Assembly (NCBI GenBank): GCA_019423755.1
Contig: JAHZAU010000001.1
Coordinates: 114,566-178,565, forward strand
Direction of reading: 5' to 3'
Length of the DNA stretch: 64,000 nucleotides
From: Oscillospiraceae bacterium
GTDB lineage: Bacteria; Bacillota; Clostridia; Oscillospirales; Ruminococcaceae
Numbering within the stretch: position 1 is the stretch's first letter; each line of letters starts with the position of its first letter. Positions 24,469 to 32,875 of this stretch are shown one piece after another. The notes beneath the pieces were generated by a model, which was not told the origin of the DNA, searched no databases, and was given only the letters and a program-made list of their open reading frames with translations. The position numbers were made by a program, and so were the translations under genes.

Positions 24469-25593
24469 TTACAGCAGCGGACGCAGGGCGTTGCACACCT
24501 GCTCCACCTCTTCTTCGGTGATGTAGGGATGGATGGGCAGGGAGAGTACCGTCCGGCAGAGACGCTCGGTCACCGGGAAGTCCCCTTCCTTGCCGCCAAG
24601 GTCTGCAAACGCGCCCTGCAGGTGCATGGGCTTGGGGTAGTAGACCATGGTGGGGATGCCCTGTGCCTTGAGGGCCTCCTGGATGCGCTGGCGCTGCTCC
24701 TCGCTTTGGAGGGTGATGGTGTACTGTGCCCAGCTGGAAGAGAAGCCCTCGGGGATGACCGGGGTCTTCACCAGGCCCTGCAGGCGCTGGGTGTACCAGC
24801 CGGCAGCGCGGTTGACGTCGGCCAGCTCGTACTTTTTAAAGGCGTCCAGCTTCACCTGCAGCACCGCAGCCTGGATGGTGTCCAGACGGGAGTTCCAGCC
24901 GATGCGCACGTTGTCGTACTTAAAGGAGCCCTTGCCGTGGACGCGGATGGAGCAGAGGTAGTCGTTCCAGTCGTCCCGGTCCAGGAAGATGGCCCCGCCG
25001 TCACCGTAGCAGCCCAGGGGCTTGGCCGGGAAGAAGGAGGTGGTGGAGATATCGCCGAAGCTCCCCACCCGTTTGTCGCCGATGGCGCCGCCGAAGCCCT
25101 GGGCGCCGTCCTCGAGGATCAGCAGGCCGTGGGCGTCCGCAATGGGACGGATGCGGGTATAGTCTGCCGGCAGGCCGAACAGGTCCACCGCCACCACAGC
25201 GCGGGGGCGCAGCTTGCCCTCCTGCTCCACCCGGCGGATGGCCTCTTCCAGGCAGTCGGGGTCCAGGTTGAAGGTGTCGGCGTCCACATCCACGAACACC
25301 GGGGTCGCACCCTCAAAGGACACCGTCTCGCCGCTGGCGAAGAAGGTGAAGTCCGGCACGAACACCGCGTCCCCTTCTCCGATGCCCCAGGCCATCAGCG
25401 CCATGGACAGCGCGTCGGTACCGTTGCCGCAGGTGACGCAGTGGCGCACGCCGGTGTATTCACACAGGCTCTGTTCCAGCTGGGTGACCTGCTTGCCGCT
25501 GATATAGTTGGCGTCCCGGAGCACCTGGGCGATTGCCTGGTCCATGGGCTCCTTGAGCACCTGATACTGTTTTTTCAGATCACGAAATTCCAT
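24469..25593 (-). CDS. DegT/DnrJ/EryC1/StrS aminotransferase (WbpE-like, UDP-3-keto sugar 3-aminotransferase)
   Basis: A 374-residue PLP-dependent sugar aminotransferase. The fold-type I outline is clear: CGNGTDALSMALMAWGIGEG (about 56-75), ILEDGAQGFGG (about 155-165) and the PLP lysine in TTSFFPAKPLGCYGDGGAI (about 178-196). The motif wording resembles WbpE/WlbC enzymes, which aminate the 3-keto sugar made by WbpA and WbpB. Those genes lie upstream in the same operon, supporting this role: making UDP-GlcNAc(3NH2)A with glutamate as donor. It is the last gene of the locus. A 301-base gap separates it from the acetyltransferase. Confidence 0.85.
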   Translation of the reverse strand: MEFRDLKKQYQVLKEPMDQAIAQVLRDANYISGKQVTQLEQSLCEYTGVRHCVTCGNGTDALSMALMAWGIGEGDAVFVPDFTFFASGETVSFEGATPVFVDVDADTFNLDPDCLEEAIRRVEQEGKLRPRAVVAVDLFGLPADYTRIRPIADAHGLLILEDGAQGFGGAIGDKRVGSFGDISTTSFFPAKPLGCYGDGGAIFLDRDDWNDYLCSIRVHGKGSFKYDNVRIGWNSRLDTIQAAVLQVKLDAFKKYELADVNRAAGWYTQRLQGLVKTPVIPEGFSSSWAQYTITLQSEEQRQRIQEALKAQGIPTMVYYPKPMHLQGAFADLGGKEGDFPVTERLCRTVLSLPIHPYITEEEVEQVCNALRPLL

Positions 25594-25894
25594 AGAGATC
25601 CCTTCTTCTGTTTCGATCTGCCCGCTGTCTGCGGTGCCGCCCCCTTGTGTGCAAGAGGGACTTTGATTCTGTGCTTTTCAAAAACCGGTTTTTAAAGCGC
25701 CTGCCAAATGGGTGAGAGCGCCCCCGCGAAGCGGTGGACTCCCCTCCCCTTCCCTAAACTGGACTAACCTACCCTATCCTTACCTGTGTGTCCAAGGTTC
25801 CGGGTTCCTGTGTGTCCAGGTTTTTTTGCGCGATTATGCCTGCGGGGGCTCCCCCGCCCTGTGTGTCCTGGGTTTGGGCGTTTTTTTGGGGGGC
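25594..25894. other. Gap with three copies of an 11-base repeat
   Basis: This 301-base non-coding stretch inside the polysaccharide locus holds CCTGTGTGTCC at 25783, 25807 and 25858, each near the start of a C/T-rich stretch, and a T-rich tract near 25820 and 25881. Base composition differs from the genes around it. I see no clear promoter or terminator. Confidence 0.55.
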
Positions 25895-26488
25895 TTAGCG
25901 GTCCTGGCCCTGTTCCAACTCACAAAGCTGGCCGTCGCGCAGGGCGTAGCGGCGCCCGCAGTCCGGGCAGCACAGCACGCCGTCCTCGGCGGCAGGCAGC
26001 ACCGCGCCGCACTCGCAGGCCCAGCCCATCTGCCGGGCGGGCACCCCTGCCATGAGTGCATGGTCGGGGACGTCGTGGGTCACCACTGCGCCGGAGGCAA
26101 TGAGCGCCCAGCGGCCGATGGTGTGCCCGCAGACGATGGTGGCGTTGGCGCCGATGCTTGCCCCGGTACGCACCAGGGTCTTTTTGTAGCCGGCGGGGCC
26201 TTTGGGGTACTTGGCCCGGGGGGTCAGGTCGTTGGTGAACACCATGGACGGCCCGCAGAAGACATAGTCCTCCAGCTCCACCCCCTGGTAGAGGGAGACA
26301 TTGTTCTGCACCTTGCAGCCGTTGCCGATGCGCACGTTGTTGGCGATGTTGACGTTCTGCCCGAAGGAGCAGCCCTCGCCGATGACCGCGCCGGACTGCA
26401 CGTGGCAAAAGTGCCAGATACGGGTCCCCTTGCCGATCTGTACCCCGTCGTCCACATAGCTGCTTTCATGCACAAAATACTCGCTCAT
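25895..26488 (-). CDS. Left-handed beta-helix N-acetyltransferase (WbpD/WlbB-like) with C-terminal zinc ribbon
   Basis: A 197-residue protein. Residues 1-155 are hexapeptide-repeat acyltransferase: EYFVHESSYVDDGVQIGKGT, VIGEGCSFGQNVNIANNVRI, GNGCKVQNNVSLYQGVELED, and the tail RWALIASGAVVTHDVPDHAL. This matches WbpD/WlbB enzymes that acetylate the 3-amino group of UDP-GlcNAc(3NH2)A. Residues 160-190 add a four-cysteine ribbon (CECGAVL...CCPDCGRRYALRDG). It stands between the WbpB-like dehydrogenase and the WbpE-like aminotransferase, giving a complete pathway. Confidence 0.85.
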   Translation of the reverse strand: MSEYFVHESSYVDDGVQIGKGTRIWHFCHVQSGAVIGEGCSFGQNVNIANNVRIGNGCKVQNNVSLYQGVELEDYVFCGPSMVFTNDLTPRAKYPKGPAGYKKTLVRTGASIGANATIVCGHTIGRWALIASGAVVTHDVPDHALMAGVPARQMGWACECGAVLPAAEDGVLCCPDCGRRYALRDGQLCELEQGQDR

Positions 26489-26518
26489 GCTCTCCTCCTT
26501 GCCGGTTTTGCCGGGTGT

Positions 26519-27598
26519 TTATTTGCCGAATTCGCCCTTCATGTCCAGGCTGCCGAAGTCGTGCAGCGGCAGCTTCACCGGGCGGCCTTCCTTCTGGCTC
26601 TGGTAGATGGCAAGCACCATTTCCAGGGCGTTGCGGCCGGCCACCGCGTCCACATAGGGGGCACGGTCGTTTTCGATGGCGTCGATGACGTCGGCGTACA
26701 GGCTGGTGTGGCCGTTGCCGTAGACGTTGCTGGTGGCCTCTTCCAGGCCCTTGTTCTTCTGGTCGGCTTCGCCTTCATCGGCAAAGTCCCAAACGTCGAT
26801 GTTGTTGGTGGATTTGCCGCCCAGCTTGACGGTGCCGTTTTCCCCGAAGAGGTAGAGGGTCTCTTCCAGGTTCTTGGGATAGACGTTGGTGGTGCCTTCG
26901 ATGGTACCTACCGCGCCGTTTTTAAACTTGACCACCGCCATACCGATGTCCTCGGCTTCCAGGTAGTGGTGGAACTGCTGGCGGGTAACGCCGTACACTT
27001 CCTCCACCTCGTCGCCCAGCATCCAGCGCAGCAGGTCGATGCCGTGGATGCACTGGTTCATGAGGGCGCCGCCGTCCTGAGCCCAGGTGCCGCGCCAGGG
27101 AGCCTGGTCGTAGTATTCTTTATTGCGGTTCCAGCGCACGTGGATGGAGCCGTGGGACAGCTTGCCGAAGCGGCCGCCTTCCAGCGCCCGGCGCATCTCC
27201 TGCACCGCCACGTTGAAGCGGTTCTGGTGGCAGGCGGAGACCTTCACGCCCTTCTCCTGGGAGCGGCGGATGATCTCCTCCGCGTCCTGGATGCTCATAG
27301 CCATGGGCTTCTCCACAATGACGTTGACCCCCGCGTCGATGCAGTCCAGAGCGATCTGGGCGTGCAGGCCGCTTTCGGTAGCGATGGCCACCAGCTGGGG
27401 CTGCACTTCCTGCAGCAGCTGGCGGTAATCGGTGTAGCGACGGATGGAGGGGTCGTTCTCCAGGCCGTGCTTGGCAAGCAGGCTTTCCATATGCTCCGGC
27501 AGGATATCGCAGACCGCCGCCAGTTCCAGGTGGTTGTTGAGCACCGCCTTGATATGGTTGGTCGCGATCCGGCCGCAGCCGATCAATGCGTATTTCAT
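26519..27598 (-). CDS. Gfo/Idh/MocA-family oxidoreductase (WbpB/WlbA-like)
   Basis: A 359-residue NAD-dependent sugar oxidoreductase. The Rossmann start is KYALIGCGRIATNHIKAVLN (residues 2-21), followed by EKPMAMSIQDAEEII (about 95-109) with the conserved Glu-Lys-Pro and the catalytic region VSACHQNRFNVAVQEMRRAL. Further on come GGALMNQCIHGIDLLRWMLG and GTIEGTTNVYPKNLEETLYL. These fit WbpB/WlbA, which oxidise UDP-GlcNAcA at C3. The gene follows the UDP-GlcNAc dehydrogenase and precedes the acetyltransferase, as expected for UDP-diacetamido-glucuronate synthesis. Confidence 0.87.
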   Translation of the reverse strand: MKYALIGCGRIATNHIKAVLNNHLELAAVCDILPEHMESLLAKHGLENDPSIRRYTDYRQLLQEVQPQLVAIATESGLHAQIALDCIDAGVNVIVEKPMAMSIQDAEEIIRRSQEKGVKVSACHQNRFNVAVQEMRRALEGGRFGKLSHGSIHVRWNRNKEYYDQAPWRGTWAQDGGALMNQCIHGIDLLRWMLGDEVEEVYGVTRQQFHHYLEAEDIGMAVVKFKNGAVGTIEGTTNVYPKNLEETLYLFGENGTVKLGGKSTNNIDVWDFADEGEADQKNKGLEEATSNVYGNGHTSLYADVIDAIENDRAPYVDAVAGRNALEMVLAIYQSQKEGRPVKLPLHDFGSLDMKGEFGK

Positions 27599-27656
27599 CT
27601 TGCAGATCCGCCTTTCTCAAATGCCGGGGAGGGTCTGCCCCTCCCCGCAGAAGATA

Positions 27657-28976
27657 TTACAGTACCTCGATGTTGGAGCGGTTTGCCACGTTCTTGGCGG
27701 CGTTTTTGGTGTCGAACACCAGTTTTGCGTGCTTCTGGACGAAGTCGTAGTCCACGTTGGTGTGGGAAGCGGTGATCATCACCAGGTCCGCGCCGGCAAC
27801 TACCTCTTCGGTCAGCTCGGGCAGGGACTGACGGCACTGGCCGTGCTCCTTGTACTCTCTTACCCACGGGTCGAAGTAGGTGACGTTGGCGCCCACTTTT
27901 TCCAGCTCCTCGATGACGCGGATGGCCGGGCTTTCGCGGTAGTCGTCGATGTCCTGCTTATAAGCTACACCCAGGACCAGGACGTTTGCGCCGTTCATGG
28001 CCTTTTTGGCGCGGCGGTTGAGCATCTCGGAAGCGCGCTCCACGCAGTACTCGGGCATACGGTCGTTGATCATCATGGAGCTTTCGATCATGGAAGTATG
28101 GAAGCCGTACTCTCTGGCCTTCCAGGACAGGTAGTAGGGGTCCAGGGGGATGCAGTGGCCGCCCAGGCCCGGGCCGGGATAGAAGGCCTGGAAGCCGTAG
28201 GGTTTGGTCTTAGCAGCGTCTACGACCTCCCACATGCTGATGCCCATGCGGTGGCAGAGCATAGCCAGCTCGTTGACGAGGCCGATGTTGATGTTGCGGT
28301 AGGTGTTTTCCAGGATCTTCTCCATCTCAGCAACAGCCGGGCTGGATACCTCATATACCTCGCCTTCCAGGACTGCGCGGTACATGGCAGCGATGACCTC
28401 GGTGGCGTCCTGACCGATAGCGCCGACGACCTTGGGGGTGTTCTTGGTCTTGTAGATCAGGTTTCCGGGATCGACGCGCTCGGGGGAGAAGCCCAGGTAG
28501 AAGTCCTCGCCGCATACAAGGCCGGAGTTCTTCTCCAGGATGGGACGGATCAGCTCCTCGGTGGTGCCGGGGTAGGTGGTGGATTCCAGGACCACCATGC
28601 TGCCGCGTTTCAGGTAGTGAGAAACGGCCTCGGTGGAGGAACGGACGTAGCTGATGTCCGGCTGCTGGTGAGCGTCCAGGGGGGTGGGCACGCAGATGGC
28701 GATGAAGTCCACGTCCTTGACGAAGCTGAAGTCGGTGGTTGCAGTGAGCATCCCCTTCTTCACCAGGTCAGCAAGCTCGGCGTCTACCACGTCGCCGATG
28801 TAGTTGTGGCCGGCGTTGACCATGTCCACCTTTTCCTTCTGGACATCAAAGCCGATGGTCTTGAAGCCGGCGGCGGCTTTTTCTACCGCCAGCGGCAGGC
28901 CAACATAGCCCAGGCCGACTACGCCTACGACGATCTCACGATTTTCGATCTTTTTCAGAAGTTCATTCTTCATCAT
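27657..28976 (-). CDS. UDP-N-acetylglucosamine 6-dehydrogenase (WbpA-like)
   Basis: A 439-residue nucleotide-sugar dehydrogenase. The N-terminal NAD site is GVVGLGYVGLPLAVEKAAAG (about 18-37). CVPTPLDAHQQPDISYV, the STTYPGTTEELI segment, and the catalytic cysteine in GPGLGGHCIPLDPYYL (about 258-273) follow, with VLVLGVAYKQDIDDYRESPA (about 319-338) in the C-terminal domain. The motif style is that of the WbpA/WbpO branch using UDP-HexNAc rather than UDP-glucose; the three downstream enzymes support UDP-GlcNAc. The start is one of two adjacent ATGs and overlaps the stop of the flippase gene. Confidence 0.88.
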   Translation of the reverse strand: MMKNELLKKIENREIVVGVVGLGYVGLPLAVEKAAAGFKTIGFDVQKEKVDMVNAGHNYIGDVVDAELADLVKKGMLTATTDFSFVKDVDFIAICVPTPLDAHQQPDISYVRSSTEAVSHYLKRGSMVVLESTTYPGTTEELIRPILEKNSGLVCGEDFYLGFSPERVDPGNLIYKTKNTPKVVGAIGQDATEVIAAMYRAVLEGEVYEVSSPAVAEMEKILENTYRNINIGLVNELAMLCHRMGISMWEVVDAAKTKPYGFQAFYPGPGLGGHCIPLDPYYLSWKAREYGFHTSMIESSMMINDRMPEYCVERASEMLNRRAKKAMNGANVLVLGVAYKQDIDDYRESPAIRVIEELEKVGANVTYFDPWVREYKEHGQCRQSLPELTEEVVAGADLVMITASHTNVDYDFVQKHAKLVFDTKNAAKNVANRSNIEVL

Positions 28977-30285
28977 GATGATTACTCTCCTCTGCAATGG
29001 CATTTTTGCATATATTTCTTAAATGAAGATTCATTATAAGGCCAGAAATAAAGTAAACCACGATCAGCGCCACCGCGGCCCCCATAATGCCGAAGGTCTT
29101 GATAGCCACCACGTCCACCACCGCGTGGATGACCACGCAGACGATGTTGATCTTCAGGTTGAAGTTTTCCTCGCCGGTGACGGCCAGGATGTTGCCCGCC
29201 AGTCCGCGGAACACCGACTGGATCAGCGAGGCGATGAGGAACATCCGCACCATGGGCGCGGCGCTGGCGTACTGCTTGCCCCACAGGATGGGTACATAAA
29301 AGTCCGCCAGGACAAACAGCCCCAGGTGGATCACCGTCATCACGGCGCCGTTGATAAGCATGAGTTTTTTATAATTTTCCCAAATCCAGCGCTTGTCGTT
29401 CAGGTGCTGGATGAAGTAAGGCAGGATGAACACCAGCACCGCTTCCAGCACGAACAGCGAGATGGGCAGGATGTTGGCGGCCACCTTGTATTCGGCCAGC
29501 AGCTCGGCGTCCCGGATGAGCCAGCTGACGATGGTGGTCTCGTTGTAGTTCATCACCAGCGAGGCCGCCGAGGCGGTGAGCATGACGATGCCGAACTTAA
29601 TAAGCCCCCACATCATGTGGCGGTCGGGCAGCTCGGCTTTCACCTTCATCAGCGGCAGGTCCCGGATGAGCCAAAGGCCCATGACCAGGCACAGCCCCAG
29701 AGCCACATACCGTCCCCAGATGACGCCGTCTACTCCCCACACCACGGCAAACCCGATCTGGAACACCATGAGCAGGAAGGAATAAGCGAAGCTGAAGACC
29801 GAGTACTTCTGGTTTTGGAAGGTGGCCCGCAGCAGCAGCTGGATGTCGTTAAACAAGAAATAAAACAGCGGCAGCACCGAAGAAAGCAGCAGCAGCCGGT
29901 TGGAGCCGTCATACTGAAACGGCACCGCCCAAAATACCGCGATGCTCCCCAGGATGATGACCACATCGGCCCCGACGCCGATGTAAAGGGAGGCTAGGAA
30001 GTAGCCCTTTTTGCTGGCGTCGCTGTCGCTTTGGGCACAGAAACGCAGGGTGGCGTTTGCGATGCCCAGGCCGTTTGCCAGCATGATGTAGTTGCGGATG
30101 TTGTCCACATAGGCAAGCAGGCCGTAGTCCGCTTTGGAAGCCAAAAACCGCGGCAGAAAGATCACCGAAACAAAGCTTGCGATCTTTGCCAGGGTGGAAC
30201 CGGCGATAATGTGGAAGAAGCCCTTCTCCCGCAGGGCGCGCAGCCCTCCGAGGAGCTTCTGTTTCCATTCTACCTGCACGAGCAA
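28963..30285 (-). CDS. wzx: Polysaccharide flippase (Wzx-type, MOP superfamily)
   Basis: A 440-residue protein with about 12-14 hydrophobic segments and few charged residues between them, starting with a short cytoplasmic N terminus (VEWKQKLLGGLRALREKGFF). The segments FFHIIAGSTLAKIASFVSVI and FVLEAVLVFILPYFIQHLND are typical of the polysaccharide transport family that flips undecaprenyl-linked repeat units across the membrane. It overlaps the polymerase gene by 16 bases and the WbpA-like gene by 14 bases, so all three are translationally linked. Confidence 0.87.
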   Translation of the reverse strand: MLVQVEWKQKLLGGLRALREKGFFHIIAGSTLAKIASFVSVIFLPRFLASKADYGLLAYVDNIRNYIMLANGLGIANATLRFCAQSDSDASKKGYFLASLYIGVGADVVIILGSIAVFWAVPFQYDGSNRLLLLSSVLPLFYFLFNDIQLLLRATFQNQKYSVFSFAYSFLLMVFQIGFAVVWGVDGVIWGRYVALGLCLVMGLWLIRDLPLMKVKAELPDRHMMWGLIKFGIVMLTASAASLVMNYNETTIVSWLIRDAELLAEYKVAANILPISLFVLEAVLVFILPYFIQHLNDKRWIWENYKKLMLINGAVMTVIHLGLFVLADFYVPILWGKQYASAAPMVRMFLIASLIQSVFRGLAGNILAVTGEENFNLKINIVCVVIHAVVDVVAIKTFGIMGAAVALIVVYFISGLIMNLHLRNICKNAIAEESNHHDEE

Positions 30286-31607
30286 CCCTCACCTTCCTTC
30301 CTGCCGGGCAGCGGCCGGCGTGTGTCCTTTGTAACTAGGGCGGGCGTCGTGCCCTCAAAGGCGATGGCCACCGCCCAAAATACCCACAGCCACTCGGTTT
30401 TCATATTGGAGCTGGAACTGATGCTGCCCATGAGGAAAGCCGCCATGCAGCAGCAAAATGCCCCAGCCAGCTCCTGGCCCACCCGGTCGCCGCTTTGGGC
30501 CGACTGGGCGTAGCGCCGCAGCAGGTTCTTCCAAAGCCGCAGGTAAAAGACCAGGTACAAAACAAAGAAGATCACCCCGAAGCTGGCCAGCAGCTCCAGC
30601 CACCAGTTGTGGATGTTTACATAGCCGTTGGTGTTGACAACGGTATCATGGGCCATCCAGTACTCGATATTCCCCGCCCCGGTGCCCATCCACCAGGTTT
30701 TGGGCAGGAAGGACAGCCCGTTGATGATCAGCCGGATGCGGACGCTTTCGGAGTTGTAGGTGCCGGAGTGGAAGTCAAACCGCATGACCGAGGCGGCCTT
30801 TTCCAGCAGAAGCCCCCAGTATGGGGTGGTCATAAAGATGCCCAGTCCCGCCGCACCCAGCAGCACCAGCAGGGCGATGCGCTTTTTGTCCCGGCAGGTG
30901 AGGATGACGTACATCCCCGCCCCCAGCACCAGCCCCAGCAGGTTGGCCCGCGATTCGGAAAAGGCCAGCAGCCCCAGGGAGGAAACCATCGCCCCGGCGC
31001 TGATTGCTTTTCCCAGCAGGCTGCGGCTCAGCCGCATGCAGGCAAAGCTGATAAAGATGCCGAACAGCACCACCAGCGCAAAGTCGTTGGGGTTGCCGGA
31101 CAGGGCGATGGGCACTCGCGCCGGCGCGTCCACAAAGGCGTGGATGTTTTCCGGCGTCATGGGGATAAATCGGTAGTCCTTGGTAGCCACCTCATACCAG
31201 CCGATGGCGCTGACAAAGAGGATGGCCCCCTGCATCACGTAAAACACCCGCAGGATCTGCCGCTCCTCGTGGAAAAACAGGCTGTAGCACACCGTCCAGA
31301 AGGCGCCGGTGCCGATAAAGTACAGCGCCTTGAGCCAAAGGCTCAAATCCTGCACCCACAGCACCGAAAACGCCGCCCAGGCAAACCACCCCAGCAGAAA
31401 AGCCACCGAAAAGCTGTTTTTCTGCCGCAGCGGGAGCCTGGCCTCGTTGGGCAGGCCCAGCATCATCAAAAACAGCAGCCCCGCTGCGCCCGCCAGGCAC
31501 AGCCGGTACAAGGAAAGCTGCGCCGGCCCCAGCGATACGGTGAACAGGTTCGCCGCCAAAAAGACGACCCCCGCCGCCGCGTAGAGGATGGTTTTCATCA
31601 AAGCCAA
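30270..31607 (-). CDS. wzy: O-antigen polymerase/ligase family membrane protein (Wzy-type)
   Basis: A 445-residue protein with about 11 hydrophobic segments and a large outer loop. The segment ALSGNPNDFALVVLFGIFIS (about 168-187) and the loop with WWMGTGAGNIEYWMAHD plus NIHNWWLELLASFGVIFFV (about 356-374) are the usual marks of O-antigen ligase/polymerase proteins. In a locus with a Wzx flippase and Wzz protein, the natural role is polymerisation of lipid-linked repeat units outside the membrane. Specificity cannot be read from the sequence. Confidence 0.85.
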   Translation of the reverse strand: MALMKTILYAAAGVVFLAANLFTVSLGPAQLSLYRLCLAGAAGLLFLMMLGLPNEARLPLRQKNSFSVAFLLGWFAWAAFSVLWVQDLSLWLKALYFIGTGAFWTVCYSLFFHEERQILRVFYVMQGAILFVSAIGWYEVATKDYRFIPMTPENIHAFVDAPARVPIALSGNPNDFALVVLFGIFISFACMRLSRSLLGKAISAGAMVSSLGLLAFSESRANLLGLVLGAGMYVILTCRDKKRIALLVLLGAAGLGIFMTTPYWGLLLEKAASVMRFDFHSGTYNSESVRIRLIINGLSFLPKTWWMGTGAGNIEYWMAHDTVVNTNGYVNIHNWWLELLASFGVIFFVLYLVFYLRLWKNLLRRYAQSAQSGDRVGQELAGAFCCCMAAFLMGSISSSSNMKTEWLWVFWAVAIAFEGTTPALVTKDTRRPLPGRKEGEGCSCR

Positions 31608-31650
31608 AGCCGGTCACCTCCTTGTGCTGTCGTTTGGGTATCAAAAATGG

Positions 31651-32826
31651 TTAGATCTCCGCCGTCTGGCGACGGGAATCCGGCTGGGATGCCGGTACAC
31701 CGGCCACCGCCGCCGCATACACCCGCTCCAACTGCCCAGCCACCGCCTGGGCGGAGAACCGGTCGCGGGTCGCCTGGGAGATGGCCACCCGGTCGTAACC
31801 GGCTGCCTGCTCGTAGATCTGGCGCATGGCGTTTTCCAGGGCGGTTTGGTCGTCGGGGAGGACCAGCATGCCGTTTTCCGGGCCCACAAAGTCCTCGGGG
31901 CCGCCGCAGCGGGTGGCGATCACCGGCACGCCGCAGCTCATAGCCTCGATAAAAGCCACGCCGAAGGTTTCAGAGTGGGAGGCCAGCACAAAGGCGTCGG
32001 CCTGCCGCAGCCCAGCGGCGATGTGCTGCCGGGTGCAGACCCCTTCAAAGATCACCTGCTCCTCCACCCCCAGCTCCGCCGCCAGGTCCCGCAGTTCCCT
32101 TTCCTGCGGGCCTCCGCCGTAAAGGCTCAGCCGCACGTCCCGCCGCCCGCCAAACACCGCCGCAAAGGCGCGGATGGTCAGGTCGTGGCGCTTGATCTCG
32201 GTGAGATTGCCCACCGTTACGAAATCAAACCCCACCTTGGGACGGGGAGGCGCATAGGAAAAGGTCTCGGTATCGACGATATTGGGGATGATGCAGGGGG
32301 TAACGCCCAGGTTCTGCTGGATATGCCGCCCCAGCGCCTGGCTCACCGCCACCACCTGCGCGGCGGAGGAATAGGCTTTCTGGGCCGCCCGCCGCAGGGG
32401 TTCTTCGATGTGGTCCCGGTTCATTAAGGAAGAATGCTCGGTGACCACCAGCGGCACCCCTTCCCCGCCCAAAGCCAGGGCGGTTATGTAAGCATGGTCG
32501 GTGTAATGAGCGTGGATGACCTGCGGCACGCCGAATTCCGCCACGATGCGGCGGTACAGGCGGCGCAGTCCCCAGGCGCCCAACCGGTAGAAGAGCCCCT
32601 TGGGCAGCCCGCCCAGCGGCAGGTCCAGCCCCCGGATCTTCACCCCATACTGCTCGGCCGAAGAGTAGCCCAGCGGGCGGCGGCGGCGGATGGAGCGCAG
32701 GTCCAGCGCCGCCAAAATCACCGTGTGCCCTTCCCGGGCCAGCGCCCGGGCCTGGTCCATCTCAAACAGGCCGTTCATCTTGCTGTTCTCGGAGGGGACC
32801 CCCCGAGAAACCATCAGGATAACCAT
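31651..32826 (-). CDS. Family 4 glycosyltransferase
   Basis: A 391-residue GT-B glycosyltransferase. The ATG preceded by GGAGG at six bases is chosen, which removes about 140 residues of out-of-context upstream extension. The N-terminal half begins MVILMVSRGVPSENSKMNGL, with a donor-sensing hint in HAHYTDHAYITALAL. The C-terminal half has VGFDFVTVGNLTEIKRHDLT (about 207-226) and the E-x7-E motif in SHSETFGVAFIEAMSCGVPV (about 292-311). One of three GT4 enzymes that add sugars after the initiating transferase. Sugar donor unknown. Confidence 0.87.
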   Translation of the reverse strand: MVILMVSRGVPSENSKMNGLFEMDQARALAREGHTVILAALDLRSIRRRRPLGYSSAEQYGVKIRGLDLPLGGLPKGLFYRLGAWGLRRLYRRIVAEFGVPQVIHAHYTDHAYITALALGGEGVPLVVTEHSSLMNRDHIEEPLRRAAQKAYSSAAQVVAVSQALGRHIQQNLGVTPCIIPNIVDTETFSYAPPRPKVGFDFVTVGNLTEIKRHDLTIRAFAAVFGGRRDVRLSLYGGGPQERELRDLAAELGVEEQVIFEGVCTRQHIAAGLRQADAFVLASHSETFGVAFIEAMSCGVPVIATRCGGPEDFVGPENGMLVLPDDQTALENAMRQIYEQAAGYDRVAISQATRDRFSAQAVAGQLERVYAAAVAGVPASQPDSRRQTAEI

Positions 32827-32875
32827 GGATAACCTCCAAACAAAAAACACACAAAAAATCCGCTTCCCGCCCCGG

